Numbered from the stretch's first letter, positions 1 through 5,222 are shown. The stretch: DNA of 5,649 nt from an uncultured delta proteobacterium (GCA_903858055.1 CAIOHM010000284.1:1-5649); one strand, 5' to 3'. Numbers and translations: made by a program. Notes: generated from the sequence alone by a model not told the origin.

Positions 1-126
1 GCGCCGAGGCCGAATCCTTCGGCGCTTCGAACCCGTGAGCGGGGCGCTCCCCGGGCTGCCCACGTCGTGCATTCTGCACGGATACTGCGCACTGGTACCG
101 CGCGGCGTTTCGCACGAGATTCGTAG
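1..126. other. Non-coding edge region with a hairpin at 1-25
   Basis: I see no convincing gene here. An open frame starting near base 35 simply runs on through the tRNA and into the antisense of the transporter, so it is spurious. Bases 1-9 can pair with 17-25 (GCGCCGAGG against CCTTCGGCGC bases, one G-U wobble) around a 7-base loop. On the minus strand this hairpin lies about 100 bases downstream of the tRNA and could end its transcript, but no T-run is visible because the window stops there. It could equally belong to a neighbouring gene outside the window. Confidence 0.3.
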
Positions 127-199
127 CGCCCCCGGCAGGAATCGAACCTGCGGCCAACGGTTTAGGAAACCGCTGCTCTATCCCCTGAGCTACGGAGGC
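127..199 (-). tRNA. tRNA-Arg (anticodon CCT)
   Basis: Read on the minus strand, the 73 bases fold as a complete cloverleaf. The acceptor stem is GCCTCCG with CGGGGGC (one T-G pair). The D arm is GCTC/GAGC with loop AGGGGATA. The anticodon stem is GCGGT/ACCGT around loop TTCCTAA, giving anticodon CCT, which reads the arginine codon AGG. The T arm is GCAGG/CCTGC with loop TTCGATT. The discriminator base is G. The 3' CCA is not encoded (the gene is followed by CTA), so it must be added after transcription. AGG is a rare codon at this G+C, so this is a minor arginine tRNA. It lies 50 bases downstream of the peptide transporter on the same strand. A poor -10-like TAGAGA at 209-214 is the only hint of its own promoter. 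Confidence 0.97.
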
Positions 200-218
200 T
201 TGCGGGCGTCTCTAGCCG

Positions 219-248
219 CGCGGCGTGCGCAGGGCCAGAGGCGCCGCG
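219..248 (-). terminator. Weak GC-rich inverted repeat after the transporter gene
   Basis: Bases 219-225 (CGCGGCG) are the exact inverted complement of 242-248 (CGCCGCG), separated by 16 bases. It begins directly after the transporter stop codon and precedes the tRNA on the same strand, where a terminator would make sense. There is no T-run, the loop is long, and such repeats arise easily at this base composition, so the call is tentative. If it does not terminate, transporter transcripts would read into the tRNA. Confidence 0.2.
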
Positions 249-249
249 G

Positions 250-1593
250 TCAGTGCTGCTGCGCGGTCTGCTCGTGCATCTTCGCGGTGATGCCCTTCGC
301 GAGGGCCCACAGAACGAGACCCGCGAGGGTCGTCGCCGCGACGATGGCGCCGAAGAGTTGGAGTTCGCCGAGCTTCTCGCTCGCGCCGCCGATGAGGCCG
401 GCGAGGTAGTTGGCGACGAAGCTCGAGAGGAACCACACGCCCATCATGAGGCTCGTGAGGCGCGCGGGGGCGAGGCGCGAGACCATGCTGAGGCCGACCG
501 GCGAGAGGCAGAGCTCGCCGACCGTGTGGAGGAAGTAGGCGCCGATGATCCAGAGCATGTGCGCCTTGGCGCCGCCCGCGGTCTGCTGCGCCGCGCCCAT
601 CATGAGCACGAAGCCGCTCGCGAGGAAGACGAGGCCGAAGCCCATCTTCACGGGGGTGGAGGGGTCCTTGCCGCGCTCGCCGAGGTTCGCCCAGAGCGCC
701 GAGAAGAACGGCGCGAGGACGAGGATGAAGAGCGGGTTCAGCGCCTGGAACCAGGTGGTCGGCACGGTGAAGGCGCCGATCACGCGGTCGACCTTCTCGT
801 CCGTGTAGAGGTTCATGAGGCCGCCGGCCTGCTCGAACGCCGCCCAGAAGAAGATGTTGAAGAACGTGAGCGTGAGGATGACGCCGATGCGGTCCTTCTC
901 GACCTCGGAGAGCGCGTCGCCGGTCGTGCCCGGGCCCGTGATGGTCACGGGCTTCTTCTCGGGCGTGAAGCCCACGGAGCCGAGCAGCTTCTTGTGAAGC
1001 GCGAGGAAGGTGAGGAGCCCGAGCCCCATGCCCACGCCGGCCGAGCCGAAGCCCCAGTGCCAGCCGAGCTTCTCGCCGAGCGTTCCGCAGACGAGCGGCG
1101 AGAGGAACGCGCCGAGGTTGATGCCCATGTAGAAGATCGTGAAGGCGCCGTCGCGGCGTGCATCGCCGGCTTCGTAGAGGCCGCCGACCATCGTGCTGAT
1201 GTTCGGCTTGAAGAGGCCGTTGCCGATGATGAGGCTCGCGAGGGCCGCGAAGAACGCGACGTGCCCCGGCACCGCCATGAGGAAGTGGCCGAGCATCATG
1301 ATGACGCCGCCGATGAGCACGGCGCGGCGCTGGCCGAGCACGTTGTCCGCGAGCCAGCCGCCGGCGACCGGCGTGAGGTAGACGAGCGCCGTGTACGCGC
1401 CGTAGATCTTCAGCGCGAAGGCGCGGTCCCAGCCGAAGCCGCCGCGCTCCGTCGCGGCCACCATGTAAAGCGTGAGGAGTGCACGCATGCCGTAGTACGA
1501 CATGCGCTCCCACATCTCCGTCGCGAACAGGAGGTAGAGGCCTTTCGGGTGGCCCGAAATGCGGGCCGGCGCGGAGGGAACAATCGACACCAT
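250..1593 (-). CDS. Proton-dependent oligopeptide transporter (POT/PTR2 family, MFS)
   Basis: A 447-residue inner-membrane protein that should import di- and tripeptides with protons. Family hallmarks are clear. The ExxER proton-coupling motif lies in the first helix (E26, E29, R30) with Y33, Y34 and R37 beyond it. The GLFKPN lysine is K129. The PTR2 signature FTIFYMGINLGAF spans 151-163. FWAAFEQAG spans 249-257, and the GELCLSPVGLS block around E360 sits in the C-terminal half. I count about twelve membrane segments. The linker between helices 6 and 7 (about 201-234) is only about 34 polar residues, so the two extra helices (HA/HB) of many bacterial POTs seem absent. I chose the ATG at 1593 because family similarity begins about 17 residues later. 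The open frame extends to 1686, but those 31 residues look unrelated. No clear Shine-Dalgarno precedes this ATG. Exact substrate specificity cannot be read from sequence. Confidence 0.93.
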   Translation of the reverse strand: MVSIVPSAPARISGHPKGLYLLFATEMWERMSYYGMRALLTLYMVAATERGGFGWDRAFALKIYGAYTALVYLTPVAGGWLADNVLGQRRAVLIGGVIMMLGHFLMAVPGHVAFFAALASLIIGNGLFKPNISTMVGGLYEAGDARRDGAFTIFYMGINLGAFLSPLVCGTLGEKLGWHWGFGSAGVGMGLGLLTFLALHKKLLGSVGFTPEKKPVTITGPGTTGDALSEVEKDRIGVILTLTFFNIFFWAAFEQAGGLMNLYTDEKVDRVIGAFTVPTTWFQALNPLFILVLAPFFSALWANLGERGKDPSTPVKMGFGLVFLASGFVLMMGAAQQTAGGAKAHMLWIIGAYFLHTVGELCLSPVGLSMVSRLAPARLTSLMMGVWFLSSFVANYLAGLIGGASEKLGELQLFGAIVAATTLAGLVLWALAKGITAKMHEQTAQQH

Positions 1594-1746
1594 GGGGACC
1601 GTGGCCCATAGCGAATTCCGGCCCCGTTGTCGCCTTTCCCAGGCGGCGCAGCCGTTTGCCGCGCGGAGGCCCGAGCGGCAGCGCATGGGCTCGGGGGCGG
1701 CCGCGGCAGTTCGCGCGGCGCGTGAAGGAGCGCTACGCTCTCTGCG
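1594..1746. promoter_or_regulatory. Divergent spacer between transporter and WXXGXW gene
   Basis: These 153 bases lie between two genes transcribed away from each other, so both promoters should be here. I see no convincing sigma-70 -35/-10 pair on either strand and no clear operator. Assignment as a regulatory region rests on gene orientation alone. Confidence 0.4.
1725..1740 (+). promoter_or_regulatory. AAGGAG ribosome-binding-like site partly inside a small hairpin
   Basis: AAGGAG at 1725-1730 is a perfect Shine-Dalgarno core, but it stands 16 bases before the ATG at 1747, farther than normal. Part of it lies in a possible stem, GAGCG (1728-1732) with CGCTC (1736-1740) around a 3-base loop. 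It may be the real site with awkward spacing, a site masked by the hairpin, or chance. No better site is closer to the start. Confidence 0.3.
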
Positions 1747-2523
1747 ATGACTCCCGCGCGCTCGCTCGCCTGCTTGCTGCTCGCGCTCGCCGTCGTGGCG
1801 GGCGACGCGGAGGCGCGTGGAGGGCGCGGGGGTTCACGTGGGCACGGCGGGGGCCACGGGCGTTCGCACGGCGCGGGGCACGGGCACGGGCATGGGTTCG
1901 GTCGCGGCGCGGGGCGGCCCTTGGGGCTTGCGCATGGAGGCTACGGGCACGCGCATGGGCGCGGCGCGTACGTCTTCGGGCCGTCGTATGCGCACGGGCG
2001 CTACCACTGGCACGGGTACATGACGGGCGCGCATCGCCACGGCGTCCGGTGGCCCTACGGCCTTCGCGGGCCACGCTACGGGCGTGGCGTCTACGGCCAT
2101 GGTTTTTACGGCGTCGGGAGGGGCACGCGCTACCTCTGGGTGCCCGGCGCGTGGTGCTGGCGCTCCGACCGTTACGCGTGGGTCCCCGGCGTCTGGGCAC
2201 GCCCGCCGGCTTCGGGCCTCGTGTGGCTGCCGGGCCATTGGGTTTGGCGCGAAGGCGCGTGGGCGTGGGACGCAGCCGCGTGGGTGCCCGCGCCGGAAGG
2301 CCCCAGCGACGACGAGCCACCGAGCGAGGCGAACGCGGCCGCGCAAGAACCTGGTGCGGCGAGGGATGCGAACCGCGACGACCTCGACGAGCCCGACGAG
2401 ATCGACGAGGGAGGGCCCACGTGGGCGCCTCCCGTGGCGCCGCCCCTCGTGCAAGAGGTCGTGCCGCCGCCGCCGGACTTCGGTGCGAGTGAGGCCGACG
2501 ACGACGCTCGCCACGCGCGTTGA
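1747..2523 (+). CDS. Secreted His/Gly-rich protein with four WXXGXW repeats
   Basis: A 258-residue exported protein of unknown function. Residues 1-23 form a signal peptide (short basic start, hydrophobic LACLLLALAVVAG, likely cleavage after AEA). About 24-125 is a low-complexity region of Gly, His, Arg and Tyr, including an HGHGHG run, which could bind metal ions or surfaces. Four WXXGXW units follow: W131-W136 (WVPGAW), W145-W150 (WVPGVW), W160-W165 (WLPGHW) and W167-W172 (WREGAW). This matches the WXXGXW repeat family (Pfam PF12779 from memory), found in secreted or envelope proteins of proteobacteria. The C-terminal tail, from about 185, is acidic and proline-rich (DDLDEPDEIDE, VVPPPPD). 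No catalytic motif is visible. It stands alone on this strand, divergent from the transporter, and is followed by a GC-rich hairpin. The periplasm or cell surface is the inferred location; the role is not known. Confidence 0.82.
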   Translation: MTPARSLACLLLALAVVAGDAEARGGRGGSRGHGGGHGRSHGAGHGHGHGFGRGAGRPLGLAHGGYGHAHGRGAYVFGPSYAHGRYHWHGYMTGAHRHGVRWPYGLRGPRYGRGVYGHGFYGVGRGTRYLWVPGAWCWRSDRYAWVPGVWARPPASGLVWLPGHWVWREGAWAWDAAAWVPAPEGPSDDEPPSEANAAAQEPGAARDANRDDLDEPDEIDEGGPTWAPPVAPPLVQEVVPPPPDFGASEADDDARHAR

Positions 2524-2564
2524 GCCGTTGCGGGGCGCGCGCGGCCGCGTTCGTGAAGCGTGGC

Positions 2565-2588
2565 CTGGCCGCGGCCGGCCGTGGCCAG
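2565..2588 (+). terminator. GC-rich palindromic hairpin downstream of the WXXGXW gene
   Basis: This 24-base stretch is a near-perfect palindrome. CTGGCC at 2565-2570 pairs with GGCCAG at 2583-2588, and CGGCC/GGCCG meet in the middle. The only non-complementary pair (2571 with 2582) is G-T, a wobble in RNA. As RNA it gives a 10-bp stem with a CCGG tetraloop, 41 bases after the stop codon. There is no T-run, so it is not a canonical intrinsic terminator. It could act as a 3' stabiliser, a Rho-related pause site, or a protein-binding palindrome. Confidence 0.4.
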
Positions 2589-2644
2589 CGGTTCGAGCCG
2601 GTGTTTGGCGGGAAAAGACGCGTCGTGGGTTTGGTACGGCGCGT

Positions 2645-2651
2645 GAACGAG
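2645..2651 (+). promoter_or_regulatory. Probable ribosome binding site of the Rpn-like gene
   Basis: GAACGAG differs by one base from GAAGGAG and lies 7 bases before the ATG at 2659, a normal spacing. It supports that start, which also matches the usual N-terminal wording of the family (SRNHE-like). Confidence 0.4.
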
Positions 2652-2658
2652 TGCGCGC

Positions 2659-3621
2659 ATGGCCCCCTCCCGCAACCACGAAGTTCCCCTCGTGATTCTG
2701 AACGAGTACGAGGCGGCGGCGCGTGCGCTCTGGGCTTCGGTGCTGCGGCGTCGTGCGCTCGCGGGGCGCTTCGAACACGGCGACGCGAGCCTCTCACTCG
2801 AAAACGTGCGCACGCTCCTCGCCGATCGCGTGTGGCTCTTGAAAGACGAGAACCAGCAGGTGCAGCGTGTGGCGGTCATCGAGGCTCAGCGCCGCTGGAG
2901 CGCGGAGAAGCCGCGCGTGTGGGGGGCGCTCGTGGGCGCGCTTCAAGGCCAGTACGGCTGCCCCGTGGACCTCCTCGTCCTCACCGGCTCTCGTCGCCTG
3001 CGGGCCGCGCTCGCGCGTCCCATGCGCTTCGGCGGCATCACGGTGCACGCGCACACGGTCACGACGACCGACCTCGCACGGCTCGCGCTTCGTGTGAGCG
3101 ACCCCACGGCGGCGGCGGCGCTCGGTACCGCGGCGCTGCGCCTCGACCACGACCTGGTGGGCCTCGCGCACGTGCGCGCGCTCGTGGAAGACCACCGGAG
3201 GAGACCGCCGGAGAGGCCGCTCGCGCTCGCCTTCGCCGAGATCCTTTTTGCTTGCGCGGAGCGCTTCTCCTCGCCAGATTTCCAAGAGTTCGTGGAGACC
3301 CTCATGCTCGACATCAGCATGTTCGAAGACGGCAGCATCATGGCCTCGCGCAAGGGGAAAGCCCTGCTGCGCGAGTACACGAAGCGTCAGCGTGCCGAGG
3401 CGCTCATCGAGGGGCGCGAGGAAGGCCGCGAGGAAGGCCGCGAGGAGGGCGAAGCGCGCGGCGAAGCGAAGGCGCTCTTGCGGCTGCTCGCGCGCCGGAG
3501 CGTGGCGCTCACCGAGGCGCAGCGTGAGCGCATCGCCTCCTGCACCGAGACCGCGCTGCTCGAGCAATGGATCGACCGTGCGCTCGAGGTTGCGAGCGCC
3601 GACGAGCTCTTCGCGCGCTGA
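2659..3621 (+). CDS. Rpn-like PD-(D/E)XK nuclease/putative transposase family protein
   Basis: A 320-residue cytoplasmic protein resembling the Rpn-type recombination-promoting nuclease/putative transposase families that are numerous in high-GC bacteria. The N-terminus SRNHEVPLVIL is typical. A PD-(D/E)XK-like core follows, with D56 (LLADRVWLL), then strand VAVIEAQ with E75 and Q77, then a helix and the strand CPVDLLVL (101-108). The usual lysine of the motif is replaced by Gln, as in other ExQ variants. Residues 187-225 form a helical segment. Residues 251-264 are an EGRE repeat, a charged helix common in this family. The tail LTEAQRERIASCTE...LEQWIDRALEVASADELF is the conserved C-terminal helical cap. 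Length is normal and there is no frameshift. Known Rpn proteins cut DNA and promote RecA-independent recombination in E. coli; whether this member is active is inference. It stands alone, with no inverted repeats of a transposon seen around it. Confidence 0.8.
   Translation: MAPSRNHEVPLVILNEYEAAARALWASVLRRRALAGRFEHGDASLSLENVRTLLADRVWLLKDENQQVQRVAVIEAQRRWSAEKPRVWGALVGALQGQYGCPVDLLVLTGSRRLRAALARPMRFGGITVHAHTVTTTDLARLALRVSDPTAAAALGTAALRLDHDLVGLAHVRALVEDHRRRPPERPLALAFAEILFACAERFSSPDFQEFVETLMLDISMFEDGSIMASRKGKALLREYTKRQRAEALIEGREEGREEGREEGEARGEAKALLRLLARRSVALTEAQRERIASCTETALLEQWIDRALEVASADELFAR
3409..3450 (+). repeat. 12-bp tandem repeat encoding EGRE units
   Basis: Three 12-base units start at 3409, 3421 and 3433, and a fourth partial unit runs to 3450. 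The second and third are identical (GAAGGCCGCGAG); the first differs at two bases. They encode E-G-R-E in frame inside the Rpn-like gene. A gain or loss of one unit would keep the frame and lengthen or shorten the charged helix by four residues. Confidence 0.8.
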
Positions 3622-3656
3622 AAATTCCTCGGGGGCGCGCCGCAACACCATGAAAA

Positions 3657-3691
3657 CGAAGAGCCCCGCGATGCGCTCGCGAGGCTCTTCG
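3657..3691 (-). terminator. Intrinsic terminator of the outer-membrane protein gene, possibly bidirectional
   Basis: CGAAGAGCC (3657-3665) pairs with GGCTCTTCG (3683-3691). After one mismatch, CGCGA (3667-3671) pairs with TCGCG (3677-3681) around a 5-base loop, giving a 14-bp stem. On the minus strand it begins 30 bases after the barrel gene stop and is followed directly by TTTT (bases 3653-3656 are AAAA on the plus strand), so it suits that gene best. It is also 35 bases after the plus-strand Rpn-like gene and may block its transcripts too, but without a T-run on that side. Confidence 0.8.
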
Positions 3692-3720
3692 TGAGGTGCA
3701 CGGTGGCCGTTTGCCTCGAC

Positions 3721-4314
3721 TCACTCGAAGGCGTAGCCGACGCGGAGGTAGCCCGCGGGGAGCGTGCCCGAGACCTTGTCGGTCTCGTTCTGGCTGTCGG
3801 TCGCGCTCGCCCAGATGCGGCCCATGCCGAAGGCCGCCGCGATGTTCCAGCCGCTGTCCCAGATCCAGTGCCAGCCCACGAGCACTTGCGGGCCGTAGTA
3901 GCTGAGCGAGACGTTGTCTTTGTTGAAGTTCTGGTAGCGGAACCCGCCCTCGAGCAGGAAGCCGTCGTACATCTTCTTGAAGTAGATCGGCACGCCCGCG
4001 ACGGCGCCGAAGCCGGACATACCCGTGCTCATGTAGTCGTTGAGGTACTCGAGGTCCGCACGGAGGGCGACGCTGTCAGAGACCGCGCGGCTCACGCTGA
4101 GCGCGTAGGAGCCGTACATCAGGCCGAGCGGGTTCGTGCTCACGTTCCACGGCTTGTACGAAAGAATGAACTTGTTGCGGTCGCCGACTTCGACGAGTTG
4201 GCCGTTCAGCGTGTTGACCTGGTCGGCCTCCGCCTTCACGTCCGCCGCGCGGGCGGTCGAGGAGAGGGCCACGGCGGCGAGGCTGAGCGAGGCGAGGAGT
4301 GCGAACTTCTTCAT
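3721..4314 (-). CDS. Outer-membrane beta-barrel protein (DUF3575-like)
   Basis: A 197-residue exported protein. Residues 1-23 are a clear signal peptide (MKK, hydrophobic core, cleavage STARA|AD). The mature part is made of alternating amphipathic strands rich in Gly, Tyr, Phe and Trp: NPLGLMYGSYALSVSRAVS (61-79), SVALRADLEYL, GFGAVAGVPIYF, FLLEGGFRYQNF, SYYGPQVLVGWHWIWDSGWNIAAAFGMG. It ends in YLRVGYAFE, close to the aromatic C-terminus used for outer-membrane insertion but with one extra Glu. The NPLG start, the W-x-DSG turn and the closing strand resemble the DUF3575 type of small 8-stranded barrels, whose function is unknown. No enzyme motif is seen. It converges on the Rpn-like gene and diverges from the transglycosylase-like gene. 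The ATG at 4314 is set by the signal peptide. No good Shine-Dalgarno lies upstream, only a weak GGGAC at 4324-4328. Confidence 0.8.
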   Translation of the reverse strand: MKKFALLASLSLAAVALSSTARAADVKAEADQVNTLNGQLVEVGDRNKFILSYKPWNVSTNPLGLMYGSYALSVSRAVSDSVALRADLEYLNDYMSTGMSGFGAVAGVPIYFKKMYDGFLLEGGFRYQNFNKDNVSLSYYGPQVLVGWHWIWDSGWNIAAAFGMGRIWASATDSQNETDKVSGTLPAGYLRVGYAFE

Positions 4315-4320
4315 GGGTGT

Positions 4321-4349
4321 ACGGTCCCACGCACGTCGCGGGCTGTCAA
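4321..4349 (-). promoter_or_regulatory. Possible promoter of the barrel gene with consensus -35
   Basis: On the minus strand a perfect TTGACA occupies 4349-4344. At 17-bp spacing the -10 position (4326-4321) reads GACCGT, a poor match to TATAAT. If the -35 is real, the transcript would start at or next to the ATG at 4314, making the mRNA leaderless. That fits the lack of a ribosome binding site. The weak -10 keeps this tentative. Confidence 0.25.
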
Positions 4350-4409
4350 CGAAGCGGCCTGTCGCTGAATGGGTGACGTCGTCCGTGTGTGCGAGCCGGC
4401 GTCCGGTGG

Positions 4410-4459
4410 CACGTGCGTCGTACGTGTGTCGTATTACGAAGTACGTGTAGTGTACGCGT
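4410..4459. repeat. Helically phased YACGYGY heptamers in the divergent region (candidate operator)
   Basis: Four related heptamers lie on the plus strand: CACGTGC at 4410, TACGTGT at 4421, TACGTGT at 4442 and TACGCGT at 4453. Their spacing is 11, 21 and 11 bases, near one, two and one helical turns, so all face the same side of the DNA. The first two extend to 13-base copies agreeing at 11 positions (4410-4422 and 4421-4433), and the third (4442-4454) agrees with the second at 10 of 13. G+C is lower here than in the flanks. The stretch lies between the divergent barrel and transglycosylase-like genes, where a shared operator would sit. No regulator gene is in the window, so the binding protein is unknown. 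Confidence 0.4.
4422..4446. promoter_or_regulatory. 25-bp imperfect dyad (candidate operator)
   Basis: Left arm ACGTGTGTCGTA (4422-4433) and right arm TACGAAGTACGT (4435-4446) mirror each other at 9 of 12 positions around a single central T. The inner five pairs (TCGTA/TACGA) and the outer four (ACGT/ACGT) are perfect, and the three mismatches are together. This two-block symmetry is what a dimeric helix-turn-helix protein would recognise. It lies 107 bases upstream of the barrel ATG and 122 bases upstream of the transglycosylase-like ATG. Confidence 0.4.
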
Positions 4460-4517
4460 CGTGCTCGCCGAGGGGGCCCTTCGTGGGGGGCGCGCGCCTC
4501 CGGGGCCGCCGATTCCG

Positions 4518-4562
4518 TGCGTCAATTTGGTGGGGCTGTACGGAAATTTTAGCGGGTTTTCC
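4518..4562 (+). promoter_or_regulatory. AT-rich patch, likely core promoter area of the transglycosylase-like gene
   Basis: In an otherwise roughly 70% G+C setting this stretch contains CAATTTGG, GGAAATTTTAG and GGTTTTCC just before the ATG at 4569. TTGGTG at 4527-4532 could be a -35, but no good -10 follows at normal spacing. GGAAA (4542-4546) and TTTCC (4558-4562) form a short dyad. The local drop in G+C upstream of a gene suggests a promoter or protein site; I cannot name the sigma factor. Confidence 0.3.
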
Positions 4563-4568
4563 CTCGGG

Positions 4569-5222
4569 ATGAAGCTGCTAACGCGTGGCGTCATGTCTCC
4601 GACTCTTTTTGCGATCGCTTTGCATGCCTTCGAGCTTCACGCGGCGCCCTCGGCCGAACCACCCGCCACGCGTTCCGAGCGCCTCCGTGCGACCGCGGCC
4701 GACGCGGTTCGTGCGGTCGAAGAACGGGCTCCGCTCCCGGGCATGAGCCGCGAACAAACGCTCCGCGTGCTCGTCGCGACGGCGCTCGTCGAGTCCGCGG
4801 GGCTCCTGCCGGCGATCGATCGCGGCGTGACGCGCGGCGATCACGGGCGCAGCGTGTGCCTCATGCAGATCAACGTGGGCGCCGGGCGCGTGCAGTCTGC
4901 AGATCCCGTGGTCTCCACGTGGCGTGCGGGGGACCTGCTCGCCGATCGTCGCAAGTGCTTCGCGGCGGGTCTCGACGCCGCCCGCTGGTCCGTCAACTTG
5001 TGCCGCGGCGCGGGCTTGCGCGGGGGCGATCAGCTCGCCGCGTACGTGAGCGGTCGGTGCAACGCCGGTCTCGCGAGCGCGCGGCATCGTTGGCACCTGG
5101 CCTCCACGCTCGTGCTCGCGAGCGTGCGCGAAGACTCACCCGTGGGCAGCGCGGCACGGTGCGAGGTTCTCGACGCCTCGCTCGAAACCGCGCCCTTGCT
5201 GCACCGGCCGTTCCCAGGGTAG
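4569..5222 (+). CDS. Secreted lytic-transglycosylase-like (lysozyme-fold) protein
   Basis: A 217-residue exported protein that probably cleaves peptidoglycan glycan strands. Residues 1-25 look like a signal peptide (MKLLTRG, then VMSPTLFAIALHAF, cleavage near LHA|AP). The SLT-like core starts at about 60. Helix VLVATALVESAG carries the likely catalytic Glu E75. GDHGRSVCLMQIN (90-102) matches the G-x-MQI block of lysozyme-fold transglycosylases, with C97 where Gly is usual. DLLADRRKCFAAGL follows, and LAAYVSGRC (156-164) corresponds to the AYNxG block. C97, C130, C145 and C164 in the core suggest two disulfides, fitting a periplasmic enzyme. No LysM or other wall-binding domain is present. The ATG at 4569 gives a better basic N-region than the in-frame ATG at 4593, but neither has a good ribosome site, so the start is uncertain. 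The frame is open back to 4389, but that part lacks protein-like character. An acyltransferase gene follows after 48 bases. Confidence 0.75.
   Translation: MKLLTRGVMSPTLFAIALHAFELHAAPSAEPPATRSERLRATAADAVRAVEERAPLPGMSREQTLRVLVATALVESAGLLPAIDRGVTRGDHGRSVCLMQINVGAGRVQSADPVVSTWRAGDLLADRRKCFAAGLDAARWSVNLCRGAGLRGGDQLAAYVSGRCNAGLASARHRWHLASTLVLASVREDSPVGSAARCEVLDASLETAPLLHRPFPG

Noticed and set aside
127..199. tRNA-Arg as an integration site of a genomic island
   Set aside because: tRNA genes often serve as attachment sites, but no integrase, no second copy of the tRNA 3' end and no base-composition break is seen in the window.
35..409. Plus-strand open frame of 124 residues
   Set aside because: It translates straight through the antisense of the tRNA (giving the familiar GRNRTC artefact) and the 3' end of the transporter; no protein features.
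212..1611. Long open frames in another minus frame and on the plus strand (465 and 452 residues) over the transporter
   Set aside because: Shadow frames caused by high G+C codon bias. They are low-complexity Arg/His/Ala or Glu/Ala/Arg-rich, while the frame ending at 250 carries all POT motifs.
1594..1686. N-terminal extension of the transporter to the ATG at 1686
   Set aside because: The extra 31 residues are not hydrophobic and have no POT similarity; known family members start shortly before the first helix, which fits the ATG at 1593.
1733..2879. Antisense open frames of 354, 314 and 235 residues over the WXXGXW gene and the start of the Rpn-like gene
   Set aside because: Arg/Ala/Pro-rich shadow translations spanning a gene boundary and an intergenic hairpin; no recognisable domain.
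2659..3621. Rpn-like gene as a mobile element or a defence island core
   Set aside because: No terminal inverted repeats, target duplications or other defence genes are next to it; its neighbours are ordinary envelope genes.
2520..3651. Alternative frames over the Rpn-like gene (335 residues plus, 285 residues minus)
   Set aside because: Shadows; the frame starting at 2659 has the conserved N-terminus, ExQ core and C-terminal cap of the family.
3691..4368. Plus-strand open frame of 225 residues opposite the barrel gene
   Set aside because: Val/Ala/Arg/Glu-rich shadow without signal peptide or motif; it begins inside the terminator and ends beyond the barrel start codon.
4389..4568. Upstream coding extension of the transglycosylase-like gene
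   Set aside because: It would place 60 non-conserved residues before a clear signal peptide, and it covers the phased repeats and AT-rich patch, which look regulatory.
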